Below are positions 9,618 through 18,275 of a stretch of 58,600 bases of DNA, one piece after another. The notes below the pieces were generated by a model. It had not been told where the DNA came from. It worked only from the letters and a program-made list of their open reading frames with translations, and searched no databases. The stretch covers positions 1-58,600 of the forward strand of contig CAZMGG010000019.1 of the NCBI GenBank assembly GCA_964565715.1. The letters run 5' to 3'. Numbering within the stretch: position 1 is the stretch's first letter; every line of letters starts with the position of its first letter. This stretch comes from CAZMGG01 sp964565715 (GTDB lineage Bacteria; Planctomycetota; UBA1135; UBA2386). The translations under genes were made by a program, and so were the position numbers.

Positions 9618-11558
9618 TCAGCGGTGGTCGTGGTCGGCGGGACAGGCGCCATGGGCGTGTCCGCCATGGTCATGGTGGCCGTGGCCATGGTGGTGGCCAT
9701 GGCCGTGGCCCGGAACCGCCGATGCCATGGCCGGTTCGGGGCAGCAGCCGGCGGGGCCGGTCGGACCGCCGGGGCCGGTGTTGGCCGGCGACTCGAACAG
9801 CCGCTCGAGGAAGGGCCGCACCCCCTGGCGCAGCAGGGAGCCGAGGAAGACCAGGCCCAGCACCACCAGGGCGGCCCACTGCAGGACCGAATGGCCGTGG
9901 GCGCCGCCGGTGAACGCCGCCATCACCGGCACCGCGGCGATGGCGTTCACCCCGAGCCCCAGCCCGACGGCGCCGATCCACATCGCCACGGCGAACAGCA
10001 GCGCGATGCCGCGACCGTGCAGGCGGGCCAGGATGCCGAAGGTGGTGATGTTGGTGGCGGGACCGGTCAGCAGCAGCGCCACCGCCGCACCCGGCGACAG
10101 CCCCGCCGCCACCAGCATGGCCGCCAGCGGCGTCGAGCCGGTGGCGCAGACGTAGATCGGCAGGCCCAGCAAGGCGGCGAACACCACGTCGACGCCCGGC
10201 GGCAACGTCGCCAGCCATTGCCGGTCGATGTAGGGCATCAGGATCGCCGACAGCACGAGCCCGATCAGCAGCCAGGCGGCGACGTTGTCCACCGCCGGGC
10301 CGAAGCCGAACCGCACTGCGCCCAGCAGCCGCCGGCCGAGCGGCCCCTGCGGCGGGGCCGGCAGCGGCGAACCTTCGCCCTGCGGCGTGAAGCGGCGGGC
10401 GAAGTGGCCGACCAGCATGCCCACCAGCAGCGCCAGCACCGCCGCCGCCGCCACCCGCAGCAGGGCCAGTTCCGGCCCCAGCAGCTCCCAGGTCAGCAGC
10501 ACCGCGGCGACCTCCAGTTCCGGCGTTGCCACCAGGAAGGCGATGGCGGCGGCCACCGCCGCGCCGCGCCGCACCAGGTCGTGGTAGATCGGCAGCACGC
10601 CGCACGAGCACACCGGCAGGGGCAGGCCGATGGCGACGCCGCGCAGCGCCTGCGACAGGGGGCTGCCGCGGGTCATGCCGGCGAGCCAGCTCGGCGGCAG
10701 GAAGGCCTGCAGCAGGCCCACCAGCAGGAACGCCAGCACCAGCGCCGGCGCCGACTCCAGCGCCAGCGACAGGAACAGCTCCGCCGGCCCCGAGTAGCCC
10801 GGGATCGCCGGGAAGTGGCCGTGGTCGCGGTTGACGATCCACAGCACCAGCACCGCCAGCGCGCCGCCGATCACCGAGGCGAAGTGCGGCCGGCCGCCGG
10901 TGCGATCGCGCGGTGCCGGCACGTGGGCGTGCAGCACGACGTGCAGCAGCGAGCCCGCCAGCAGGGCCTGCAGCAGCGCCATGCCGGTCCGGCTGGTCGG
11001 ATCCAGCACGCCCGGCGCGACGAAGTAGCCGAACAGGGTCGACAGCACGCTGATGCCGAGGATCAGCATCGCCGGCACGCGGCCGAGCGTCCGTGGCACG
11101 ATCCACCAGATGCCGACGCCCTCGGGGATGCGGTGCAGGATCACGCCCCAGGCCAGCAGTTCGGCGGTGTGTTCGGCGTGCTGTTCGGCGGCGGAGTGGA
11201 CGTGGCCGGCGTGATCGTGGTGGCAGCCGCCGGCCCAGATGGCGAGGCCATCGAGGCACGCGTGCACGGCGACGCCGATCACCGCCAGCGTCAGCACCGT
11301 CTTGCGCAGGCCGCGGCCGTCGGAATGCAGGCCCCGTTCGGCCAGCAGCGGCGCCAGGAAGCCCAGCAGGCACAGCAGCAGCGCCGGCCAGCCGACCGTG
11401 GCGGCGCACTCCGGCAGCAGGTGCAGCAGCGCGAAGCCGCTGATCGCCACCACGCAGAAGCTGTCCACCGCGACCGTCGACCACGCGGCGCGGCGGGCCA
11501 GGGCCACCAGGGCGGGCCCCAGCAGCAGGGCGAGGAAGGACAGGACGAGGAGCAGCAC
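9618..11558 (-). CDS. ZIP metal transporter fused to YraQ/ArsP-type (SO_0444-like) permease with His-rich tail
   Basis: About 646 residues starting at GTG. Residues 1-245 are ZIP-like: HLLPE (46-50), HACLDGLAI (99-107), an HHDHAGHVH cytosolic-loop-type metal cluster (113-121) and HRIPEG (142-147), the HNxxDG/HxxPEG metal-site helices of ZIP. Residues 250-610 are a second polytopic unit with PVCSCGVLPIYHDLVRRG, a further ATPELEV helix and CATGSTPLAAMLVAAG, then LTGPATNITT, the signature of the permease family that includes YraQ, ArsP and SO_0444. The last 25 or so residues are mostly His and Gly. ZIP proteins import divalent metal, while the second family exports organoarsenicals or metal species. 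The fusion implies a coupled or dual-direction metal function, probably zinc; that is inference. Confidence 0.85.
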   Translation of the reverse strand: MLLLVLSFLALLLGPALVALARRAAWSTVAVDSFCVVAISGFALLHLLPECAATVGWPALLLCLLGFLAPLLAERGLHSDGRGLRKTVLTLAVIGVAVHACLDGLAIWAGGCHHDHAGHVHSAAEQHAEHTAELLAWGVILHRIPEGVGIWWIVPRTLGRVPAMLILGISVLSTLFGYFVAPGVLDPTSRTGMALLQALLAGSLLHVVLHAHVPAPRDRTGGRPHFASVIGGALAVLVLWIVNRDHGHFPAIPGYSGPAELFLSLALESAPALVLAFLLVGLLQAFLPPSWLAGMTRGSPLSQALRGVAIGLPLPVCSCGVLPIYHDLVRRGAAVAAAIAFLVATPELEVAAVLLTWELLGPELALLRVAAAAVLALLVGMLVGHFARRFTPQGEGSPLPAPPQGPLGRRLLGAVRFGFGPAVDNVAAWLLIGLVLSAILMPYIDRQWLATLPPGVDVVFAALLGLPIYVCATGSTPLAAMLVAAGLSPGAAVALLLTGPATNITTFGILARLHGRGIALLFAVAMWIGAVGLGLGVNAIAAVPVMAAFTGGAHGHSVLQWAALVVLGLVFLGSLLRQGVRPFLERLFESPANTGPGGPTGPAGCCPEPAMASAVPGHGHGHHHGHGHHDHGGHAHGACPADHDHR

Positions 11559-11579
11559 GGCCGGAGAAAGGGGGCGGGA

Positions 11580-11609
11580 GTTTGCGCCAACCAGCCTCGG
11601 CGGGCAAAC
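11580..11609. promoter_or_regulatory. Inverted repeat in the divergent metal-gene intergenic region
   Basis: GTTTGC at 11580-11585 is mirrored by GCAAAC at 11604-11609, with an 18-base spacer, inside the 121-bp region between the divergent starts of the ZIP-permease gene (11558) and the His-rich exported protein (11680). Such a position suits an operator for a metalloregulator. The arms are only six bases and do not match a Zur or Fur box that I recognise, so this is tentative. Confidence 0.3.
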
Positions 11610-11679
11610 CCGGCCGGTGGAATCCCGCGGGGCGGATTCGCTGGACTGGCGGCGGCCGTCGCCTACCCTGCTCCGCCCC

Positions 11680-12075
11680 GTGGGTTCCCTCCTGTCGCGA
11701 CCGCAGATCTGGCTGGTGGCGCTGCTCCTGCTCGTGCAGGTGGTGCTGCCGGGCCTGCACCGCGCGCAGCACCATGCCCATGGCCACGCCCATGGGGCGG
11801 TGCTGGCGACGGCGCCGACGGACGGTTGTGGCTGCGAAGGGCCCGGCGACCACGCGACGCCCGGTGCGCCGGCGATCGCCGCCGACGACGATCACGACCA
11901 TCATTGCTGGCTGTGCGCGTTCCTGGCGCAGACCAGGGATGGGCTGCCGGGCGGGAGGGCCACGACCGGTGTGCCGCCGCCGCCCTGCGTCGGCAGGGTG
12001 AGCGTGCCGCCGGCGCAGACCGGCGTCGAACCGACCTGGACCACGCCGCCAGGGCGCGGACCGCCCGCCGCCTAG
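11680..12075 (+). CDS. Small exported His/Cys-rich metal-binding protein (DUF2946-like)
   Basis: About 131 residues from GTG at 11680. An uncleaved or cleaved N-terminal helix (IWLVALLLLVQVVLPGLH) is followed by QHHAHGHAHG, GCGCEG, then DDDHDHHCWLCAFLAQ. The combination of a hydrophobic start, His runs and a CxxC near the middle is typical of small periplasmic proteins such as DUF2946 that accompany copper or zinc transport genes. It probably buffers or hands over a divalent metal outside the cytoplasm. It diverges from the ZIP-permease gene and is followed 87 bp later by the outer-membrane protein, which suggests one metal-response unit. The start codon is not backed by a clear ribosome binding site. 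Confidence 0.6.
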   Translation: MGSLLSRPQIWLVALLLLVQVVLPGLHRAQHHAHGHAHGAVLATAPTDGCGCEGPGDHATPGAPAIAADDDHDHHCWLCAFLAQTRDGLPGGRATTGVPPPPCVGRVSVPPAQTGVEPTWTTPPGRGPPAA

Positions 12076-12162
12076 GCGGTTGCTGTGTCCCGTTCGTCGC
12101 CGCGGGCCGGCCAGGGGCCGGCGCTGCGGCATCGCCATCGGTTCGTTTTCCGGAGTCATTGC

Positions 12163-13506
12163 ATGTCCGTCCGTCTGCTCTCGTCGCCGCGCGCCCGCGC
12201 GCTCTGCCCGTTCCTCTTCGTCTCGTCGTTGCCCGTCCTGCTCGCGCAGGATCCGCCGCCCACCGTTGCGCCTGCTGCGCCCCTGCACGCCCACGGCGCG
12301 GACCAGTCCCCCGGCCTCCTGCGCGACGTGGCCATCTCGCTCGGCGTGCTGGTCGCCGTCGGCACCAGCACCGAGCGCGACGCCGTGCTGGAGTCGCTGC
12401 AGGGGGGCGGCCACGACCCGCGCAAGCGCGGCTTCACCCTGCAGAACGTCGAACTGTCGCTCAGCGGCACCGTCGACCGCCACTTCCGCGGCGAGGCGCA
12501 CCTGGTGACGTTCCTCGATCCGTACGACGGCGAGACCGTGGTCGAACTGGAGGAGGCGTTCGTCGACACCCTGACCCTGCCGCACGGGCTCAGCGTGCGC
12601 GCCGGCACCTTCTTCACCGGCTTCGGCCGGCACAACGCCCAGCATCCGCACCAGTGGGACTGGCTCGATCGGCCGATCGTGCTGTCACGGCTGTTCGGCC
12701 CCGACGGGCTGCGCGGGCCCGGCGCCCGGGTCGGCTGGCACCTGCCGGTGGACTTCTGCAGCGAACTGCAGCTCGGCGTGCACAACGGGAACGGCGAGAC
12801 GATGACCAGCTTCCTCGCCAGCGATGAGTTCTATGGCGAGCGGCCGGTGGGCGGGCGCTTCTTCGCCGATCGCGAGGTGCGGGCGCTCAACGATGTGCTG
12901 GGCACCCTGCGCTTCGCCAATGAATGGACCATGGGTGGCGACGCCTGCGGCCTCGGAGCGTCGCTGCTGGCCGGGCCCAACGCCACCGGCCCGGACGGCG
13001 ACACCGTCATCTGGGGTGTCGACGCGAGCTGGGAGCGCCCGGGCACCGAGGCGGCACCGGGCTGGTGGCGGGTGCAGGCCGAGTTCCTGGCCCGCGCGTT
13101 CCGCGCCGCGGCGCAGACCGACGAGAACGGGCCAGGGGTCGGCGACGACGTGCCGCTGCCCGGGGCGATGCTGCGCGACCACGGCGGCTGGCTGCAGGTC
13201 GTGCGCGGCTTCGACGAACACTGGTCGCTCGGCCTGCGCGGCGAGTGGGCCGGCGGCCGCGGCGACAGCTACGACCAGGCCAACGACACGTTCGGCCGCG
13301 CCGCCGATCCGTTCCGCAGCGATCGCTTCCGGCTGTCACCGGTGCTGGGCTACCGCACCGGCGAGGGAGCGCGGCTCCGGTTGCAGTACTCGTGGGACGA
13401 CGCCGACTGGCTCGCCGACGAAGTCCACTCGGTGTGGTTCGGCTTCGAGGTGATGCTCGGCGGCCGTGGCAGCCACGGCGGCGGCCACGCCGGACACCGG
13501 CACTGA
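12163..13506 (+). CDS. Outer-membrane barrel-like protein with His-rich tail, metal-locus associated
   Basis: About 447 residues from ATG at 12163, preceded by CGGAGT. The signal peptide ends PVLLAQ, followed by a short region containing HAHG. The body has the look of a proteobacterial family of porin-like proteins found beside metal transporters: GGHDPRKRGFTLQNVELSLSG in pieces, then VELEEAFVDTLTLPHGLSVRAGTFF, and GRHNAQHPHQWDWLDRP. Alternating hydrophobic residues continue to the end, and the last 15 residues are Gly/His. A likely role is passage or binding of metal at the outer membrane. The assignment rests on remembered family features and on the flanking His-rich and ZIP genes; a pore has not been shown. 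Confidence 0.7.
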   Translation: MSVRLLSSPRARALCPFLFVSSLPVLLAQDPPPTVAPAAPLHAHGADQSPGLLRDVAISLGVLVAVGTSTERDAVLESLQGGGHDPRKRGFTLQNVELSLSGTVDRHFRGEAHLVTFLDPYDGETVVELEEAFVDTLTLPHGLSVRAGTFFTGFGRHNAQHPHQWDWLDRPIVLSRLFGPDGLRGPGARVGWHLPVDFCSELQLGVHNGNGETMTSFLASDEFYGERPVGGRFFADREVRALNDVLGTLRFANEWTMGGDACGLGASLLAGPNATGPDGDTVIWGVDASWERPGTEAAPGWWRVQAEFLARAFRAAAQTDENGPGVGDDVPLPGAMLRDHGGWLQVVRGFDEHWSLGLRGEWAGGRGDSYDQANDTFGRAADPFRSDRFRLSPVLGYRTGEGARLRLQYSWDDADWLADEVHSVWFGFEVMLGGRGSHGGGHAGHRH

Positions 13507-13523
13507 GCGACGGGCGGCTGCCT

Positions 13524-14840
13524 TCAGCCGCCGATGCGCAGGCGCAGGCCATTGCTGACGATCCAGCCGCCGGCGTTGGCCGCGGGTGCCTGCGCCACGG
13601 CCTGCAGCGTGAACTCCCAGCCGAGCAGCGCGAGGCCGCCGGGCACCGCCAGCGTCACCGAGGCCCAGGCGCCGGCCGGCATCGGCACCGACCCGCCGGC
13701 GAGATCGCTGTGCAGACGGCAGCCCGGCAGGCCGGCCCAGCCCAGGTCGAACGGCAGCGGGAAACCCTGCCAGCGTGGATCGGTGCCGCCGAACGCCAGC
13801 AACACCGGGCCGCCGCCAGGGGGAATGCCGGTGGCGATCACGGTGAGCGGCTGGCCCAGCATCGGCGCCGCCAGGCCGCCGGTCTGCAGGAGCAGGCCAC
13901 CGCAGCCGGTGCCGAGCGTCGTCACCGCGCCGGGCACGGTGCCCGACGTGAGGCGCCAGAAGTCCGGTGCGCCGGTCTCGACCAGCACGACCTCCCGGCG
14001 CATCGGGTCGAAGGCGAGCGGGCCGTTGCCCGGTTGCGGGCCGGGCGGCTGCTGCACCGGCGACCAGGTCGTTCCGTCGAACTCCCACAGGGTTGCGTTG
14101 CCGCGCTTGATGACCCGCTGGCGCGCCGGGTCGTAGACGAGCCAGGTCTGACCGAGGCCGGCCTGGTTCACGAAGCGTGGCTGCCACGTCACGCCGTCCC
14201 ACTCCCATGTGTCGCTGAGCGGCAGGATCGGCGCGCCGGTTGCCCCGTACAGGACGATGCGGCTGCGCAGTGGGTCGGTGACCCCGCGCTGGTGGACCGC
14301 CCGGGCGCCGGGAGTGCTGACCGGCGTGAGCTGCGTCCATTGGCCGCCGTTCCATTCCCAGGTGTCACCGAGATAGCGGTTGCCGATCTGGTCATAGCCG
14401 CCGAACAGGATCATCCGGCGCTGGACCGGATCGAAGGCGAACGCCGCCGAGTGCCGGCTGCTCGGCCGCACCGTGGGCGTGGCGTGCGTCCAGGTGCTGC
14501 CGTCCCATTCGTGGATCTCGACGCGGTCCTGGTTCGGTTCGTCGGTCGAGAGGAGCACCATGCGGCGGCGGACCGGGTCGTGGACCAGGGCCATCGGATA
14601 CCAGGGCAGCTGCTGGGTGGCGTGCGAGTGCCATTGCACGCCGTCCCACAACCAGGTCCAGACGCCGTTCTGCCGGTCGCCGACCAGGGTGACGACCTGC
14701 CGGTTCGCCGGATCGGCCGCCATCATCAGCACCTGGCGGAGATTCGGGCCAGGGCCCTGGCCCATGCGGACGAACGCCCAGGCCTGCGCGGCCGGCGGCG
14801 CGGCCAGCACCGCGCCTGCGGCGAGGAGCCGGAGGATCAT
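13524..14840 (-). CDS. Secreted Kelch-like propeller protein with shared C-terminal beta module
   Basis: About 438 residues from ATG at 14840. Signal peptide LLAAGAVLAAPPAAQA. Four or more Kelch-type repeats follow, each with a HDPVRRRMVLL or FDPVQRRMILFGG strand, an acidic/Asn turn and a W-x-W-x-G-x-x-W strand (DTWEWNGGQWTQL, DTWEWDGVTWQPR), as in galactose-oxidase-type propellers. No copper-radical residues were identified, so it is probably a binding protein. The C-terminal 130 residues carry the shared module: GTGCGGLLL, LLAFGGTD, LPGCRLHSDL, a hydrophobic strand and the end SNGLRLRIGG. It converges with the outer-membrane protein gene, 17 bp apart. Confidence 0.82.
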   Translation of the reverse strand: MILRLLAAGAVLAAPPAAQAWAFVRMGQGPGPNLRQVLMMAADPANRQVVTLVGDRQNGVWTWLWDGVQWHSHATQQLPWYPMALVHDPVRRRMVLLSTDEPNQDRVEIHEWDGSTWTHATPTVRPSSRHSAAFAFDPVQRRMILFGGYDQIGNRYLGDTWEWNGGQWTQLTPVSTPGARAVHQRGVTDPLRSRIVLYGATGAPILPLSDTWEWDGVTWQPRFVNQAGLGQTWLVYDPARQRVIKRGNATLWEFDGTTWSPVQQPPGPQPGNGPLAFDPMRREVVLVETGAPDFWRLTSGTVPGAVTTLGTGCGGLLLQTGGLAAPMLGQPLTVIATGIPPGGGPVLLAFGGTDPRWQGFPLPFDLGWAGLPGCRLHSDLAGGSVPMPAGAWASVTLAVPGGLALLGWEFTLQAVAQAPAANAGGWIVSNGLRLRIGG

Positions 14841-14964
14841 CGTGCCAGTGTCGCCGCGTCGTGGCCGATCCACAATGGCTGGACCGCTTGCGCTGCCGAG
14901 CCTGATGCGGGACAACTCCGGGCTTCGGCGGCGATCCGCCGTCGCTCTCCCCGCGAGGTCATCC

Positions 14965-15798
14965 ATGCATCGCCACATGTTGCCGTTGGCTCTCGTCCTG
15001 GCTGCGTCGGCTCCTGCCCAGAACGTCCTGTTCGAGGAGACCTTCGAGAACGGCCTGCCGCCCACCTGGACCCAGATCCTGCGATCCTGGGGCGGCGACC
15101 GCTGGCTGCCCGGCGTCAACTTCCAGACCCAGGCGCGGGACGTGTTCCACGAGTACTTCTGCGCCCACGGCTTCTACTACCGCGACAACCTGCTGGTGAC
15201 GCCGCCGATCGACCTGCGCGGCTTCGCCGATGCGACGTTCCGCTGCGACCAGTACCAGACGTTTCCGACCTCGCGCCAGCTGAACCGGGTGGAGGTGAGC
15301 ACCAACGGCATCACCTTCCAGCCGGTCTACACCGAGACCGGTACCTGGAGCGGGCCGGGGACCATCACCGTCGACCTCACGCCGTTCCTCGGCCAGCGGA
15401 CCGTGCACATCGCGTTCCACTATCAGGGCTACGTCGCCAACGAATGGCGCATCGACAACGTCCGGGTGACGACGACGCAGCCGGTGCTGGCGATCGACAG
15501 CCTGGTGGCGGGCACCACCGCAACCTTCGCGGTGCGCGGCGCGGTGCCCGGCAACGCGGTGCTGGTGGGCATCTCCCTGCACGGCGCCGGACCGGTGCCC
15601 ACCCCGTTCGGCGACGTGCTGCTGTCGGCGCCGATCGGGCTGCTGCCGATCCACATCGCCGACCAGGCCGGGCGCGTGGCGGTGCCGAAGCCGATCCCCG
15701 CCGGCCTGACCGGGCTGTCGGTGTGGAGCCACGCGGCGGCATTGCAGCCGAACGGCACTGTGCGGTGGAGCAACGCCCTGTTCCGCAGCGTGCAGTAG
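14965..15798 (+). CDS. Secreted jelly-roll-like protein with shared C-terminal beta module
   Basis: About 277 residues from ATG at 14965, with GAGG nine bases upstream. Signal peptide ends SAPAQ. The first half (LFEETFENGLPPTWTQI, PPIDLRGFADATFRCD, NRVEVSTNGITFQPVY, HIAFHYQGYVANEWRIDNVRV in pieces) has the pattern of MAM/immunoglobulin-like or carbohydrate-binding jelly-roll domains. The second half (GNAVLVGISLHG, PKPIPAGLTGLSVWSH, VRWSNALF) is a shortened version of the C-terminal module found in neighbouring secreted proteins. Function unknown. It diverges from the Kelch-like gene. Confidence 0.78.
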   Translation: MHRHMLPLALVLAASAPAQNVLFEETFENGLPPTWTQILRSWGGDRWLPGVNFQTQARDVFHEYFCAHGFYYRDNLLVTPPIDLRGFADATFRCDQYQTFPTSRQLNRVEVSTNGITFQPVYTETGTWSGPGTITVDLTPFLGQRTVHIAFHYQGYVANEWRIDNVRVTTTQPVLAIDSLVAGTTATFAVRGAVPGNAVLVGISLHGAGPVPTPFGDVLLSAPIGLLPIHIADQAGRVAVPKPIPAGLTGLSVWSHAAALQPNGTVRWSNALFRSVQ

Positions 15799-15839
15799 GC
15801 GATGGGGCGGGCGGCGATCGCGGTTACGCTGCCCACATC

Positions 15840-16436
15840 ATGAGCAAGCTGCCCGACCCGTTGGCCCACCGTTCCGCCGACCACCCGGTGGAGTCCCTGT
15901 TCCTGCGCCGCTGGTCGCCGCGGGCGATGGCCGGCACGCCGGTGGCGCAGGCGGACCTGGATCGCCTGCTGGAGGCGGCCCGCTGGGCGCCGTCGACCTA
16001 CAACGAGCAGGAATGGCGCTTCCGCTACGCGCATCGCGACGGGCCGCACTGGGCGACGTTCTTCGATCTGCTGGTGCCCGGCAACCAGGCCTGGTGCCGG
16101 CCCGCGGGGGTGCTGTTGGTGGTAGGGTCGCAGACCGTGTTCGCCCGCAACGGCAAGCCGAACCCGGTGCACGCCTTCGATGCCGGCGCCGCGTTCGAGA
16201 ACTTCTGCCTGCAGGGTGCCGCGATGGGGTTGGTGGTGCACGGCATGGCCGGCTTCGACCGCGAACGCGCGCGGACGGCGCTGCGCTTCCCCGAGCAGGT
16301 GGCGGTGCAGGCGATGGTGGCGGTGGGGCACCCGGGCGATCCGGCGGCGCTGCCGGCGGAGCTGCGGGAGAAGGAGGTGCCGAGCGGTCGCAAGCCGATC
16401 GCCGATACCAGCGGCGAGGGGCCGTTCCCTGGTTGA
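15840..16436 (+). CDS. Nitroreductase-family flavoprotein
   Basis: 198 residues from ATG at 15840, the normal length for a compact nitroreductase. Recognisable blocks are RRWSPRAMAGTPV at the N-terminus, the FMN-contact segment EAARWAPSTYNEQEWRF, and GLVVHGMAGFDRERAR near the C-terminus, where family members place the second FMN-binding loop. Enzymes of this family use NAD(P)H and FMN to reduce nitro compounds, quinones or other small substrates in the cytoplasm; the actual substrate cannot be read. It starts 41 bp after the preceding secreted-protein gene on the same strand and is followed by a 129-bp leader. Confidence 0.88.
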   Translation: MSKLPDPLAHRSADHPVESLFLRRWSPRAMAGTPVAQADLDRLLEAARWAPSTYNEQEWRFRYAHRDGPHWATFFDLLVPGNQAWCRPAGVLLVVGSQTVFARNGKPNPVHAFDAGAAFENFCLQGAAMGLVVHGMAGFDRERARTALRFPEQVAVQAMVAVGHPGDPAALPAELREKEVPSGRKPIADTSGEGPFPG

Positions 16437-16443
16437 GGTTGGA

Positions 16444-16565
16444 TGCGCTGCGGCGCAAGTGGCTCCCACCGCGGAACTCGACCCGGGCTCGTCTCCGTCG
16501 AAGGGGCTCGCCATGTCCTGGCAGGGTGCCAGCGGCCTGGCGCTTCCCCTACGGAGTGTTTCGTC
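16444..16565 (+). ncRNA. Possible structured leader upstream of the 16566 gene
   Basis: This 5' region starts with the inverted repeat TGCGC-TGCG-GCGCA (16444-16457). It then shares an ordered series of short blocks with the leader at 39769-39864: AAGTGGC, CGACCCGGGC, CGTCT, an AAGG/GAGG segment, TGGCAGG and GCTTCCCCT. Within it, CTGGC-AGGGT-GCCAG can fold into a hairpin (from about 16518). Order and spacing look like a conserved RNA with variable-length stems rather than chance. I cannot match it to a known riboswitch class. Confidence 0.35.
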
Positions 16566-18275
16566 ATGCGAGTCAGCCCCAGCTCGTTTGGCGGTCTGGT
16601 CGCAGCCCTGGCCATCGGCCTCGGCGCGACCCTCACCGCCCAGCAGATCGTGATCCCCAACGGTTTCGCCGCCACCGAAGGCAGCAGCAGCACGTCCTAC
16701 CCGTGGAATCGCACCAACTCGGCGATCCGCGTCCAGTACTGCTACGACAGCTCGATGTTCACCCTGCAGTCGGTGAACACGCCCGTGATCCTGCAACGCT
16801 GCAAGTGGCGCGTGAACGGTGGCGCCACCAGCACCGGTGGCACCTACAACAACGTCACCATCGACCTGTCGACGTCGCCGCTCAACTACTCGGCGATCAC
16901 CGGCACCTTCGCCAGCAACCATGGCGCCAACATCACCCGCGTCTATTCCGGCTCGGTGACCGTGGCGCCGGCCGCCGGCACCACGCCGAACAACTACTAC
17001 GTGGACGTGACGTTCCAGACGCCGTTCCCGTACGACCCCAGCCAGGGCGACCTGCTGTTCGACATCGCGATCCCGGGGGCCAGCTGGACGGGCGGCACCG
17101 CCGGCGCCCTCGACGTCGAGTTCACCGCCAATGCGTTCTGCAACCGCGTCTACAACCTGACGTCGGCCACCGCCACGACCGGCACGACCCAGGCCAACGT
17201 CGGTCCCGTGATCCAGCTCGACTTCGTGCCGGTGGGCGGCACGTTCGCCAACGCGGCGCCGTACGGGTCCGGCTGCTACGACCGGCACGCATCGTTCTAC
17301 GAGCTGTTCCTGGCCAACGGCTTCGACCTGTCCAACTCCAGCATCCTGCTGCAGCCCACCGGCGGCGGCGGCTACGCGGTGCTGCCCGGCTCGAACCAGT
17401 GGTTCACGCCGGTGTCGGCCAACCTGGGCCTGGTCGATGACTCCGTGTCGGCGGCGCAGACGATGCCGTTCGCCTTCCCGTTCCCCGATGCCATGGGAGC
17501 GACGATCAGCTCCACGGATCTGTTCATCTCCTCGAACGGGTTCGTCTGGACCGCCACCAGCACCAACAACGGCTGCTGCAACGGGGATCCGGCGCTGCTG
17601 CTCTCGCAGGGCAACCGGTTCGCGCCGATCTGGCAGGACCTCAATCCGGGCGCGGGCGGCACCGTGCACTTCGACATCGACCCGAGCAACACGGTCGCCT
17701 ACGTCACCTGGCTGGGTGTGCCGGAGTTCGGCCAGACCAACACCAACACCTGCCAGGCGGCCTTCTACAGCGACGGCCGCGTCGAGTACCGCTACCAAGG
17801 CTGCGTGAACGCCGCCCACAACCTGCTGGTGGGCTGGAGCCACGGCGTGGCGGCGCGCAGCCCGGGCAACCGCGACCTGTCGGCGGCGATTCCGTTCGCC
17901 ACCAGCACGGATCAGGCGCCGCTGGCACTGGCCGCCGGTTCGCGGCCGGTGATCGGCACCACGGTGGCGCTCAACACCTCGTCGATCCCCGTCGGCACGT
18001 TCGTCGGCGCAACCATCCTCGGTTTCGCGCAGATGGTCCCGCCGATCGACCTGACGCCGCTCGGCATGCCCGGCTGCCTCCAGCACATCAGTGCGGACGT
18101 GACGCAGCTGTTCTTCCCGACCGGCAGCACCGGTTCGACCAACCTCGCCCTGCCCAACAATCCGTCGATCGTCGGCGCGTCGATCTACGGCCAGTCGGCG
18201 ACGTTCTCGGCGGGCTTCAACCCGCTGGGCGTGATCACCAGCAACGGCCTGGCGCTGCTGCTGGGCAACGTCTAG
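16566..18275 (+). CDS. Large secreted protein, VIPNG-type N-domain and shared C-terminal module
   Basis: About 569 residues from ATG at 16566, with GGAG about ten bases upstream. Signal peptide ends GATLTAQ. Residues 25-200 form a domain (IVIPNGFAATEGSSSTSYPW, RVQYCYDSSMF, RCKWRVNGG, FASNHGANITRVYSG, TPNNYYVDVTF) that is clearly homologous to the start of the protein at 44653-46890. The middle (LGLVDDSVSAAQTMPFAFPFP to ATSTDQAPLAL) looks like a nidogen-type beta domain (YVTWLGVPEFG, AAFYSDGRVEYRY, LVGWSHG). The end carries the shared module: LGMPGCLQHISAD, LALPNNPSIVGASIYGQ and SNGLALLLG. Extracellular role unknown. A strong hairpin follows the stop codon. Confidence 0.8.
   Translation: MRVSPSSFGGLVAALAIGLGATLTAQQIVIPNGFAATEGSSSTSYPWNRTNSAIRVQYCYDSSMFTLQSVNTPVILQRCKWRVNGGATSTGGTYNNVTIDLSTSPLNYSAITGTFASNHGANITRVYSGSVTVAPAAGTTPNNYYVDVTFQTPFPYDPSQGDLLFDIAIPGASWTGGTAGALDVEFTANAFCNRVYNLTSATATTGTTQANVGPVIQLDFVPVGGTFANAAPYGSGCYDRHASFYELFLANGFDLSNSSILLQPTGGGGYAVLPGSNQWFTPVSANLGLVDDSVSAAQTMPFAFPFPDAMGATISSTDLFISSNGFVWTATSTNNGCCNGDPALLLSQGNRFAPIWQDLNPGAGGTVHFDIDPSNTVAYVTWLGVPEFGQTNTNTCQAAFYSDGRVEYRYQGCVNAAHNLLVGWSHGVAARSPGNRDLSAAIPFATSTDQAPLALAAGSRPVIGTTVALNTSSIPVGTFVGATILGFAQMVPPIDLTPLGMPGCLQHISADVTQLFFPTGSTGSTNLALPNNPSIVGASIYGQSATFSAGFNPLGVITSNGLALLLGNV

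Noticed and set aside
9339..12827. An open plus-strand frame of over 1100 codons across the transporter
   Set aside because: It is antisense to the ZIP-permease gene, low-complexity, and runs through two other supported genes in different frames.
15429..18270. The extension of the aldolase frame far past its hairpin
   Set aside because: The added sequence is Arg/Ala shadow of the convergent secreted-protein gene; the real protein should end near 18300.
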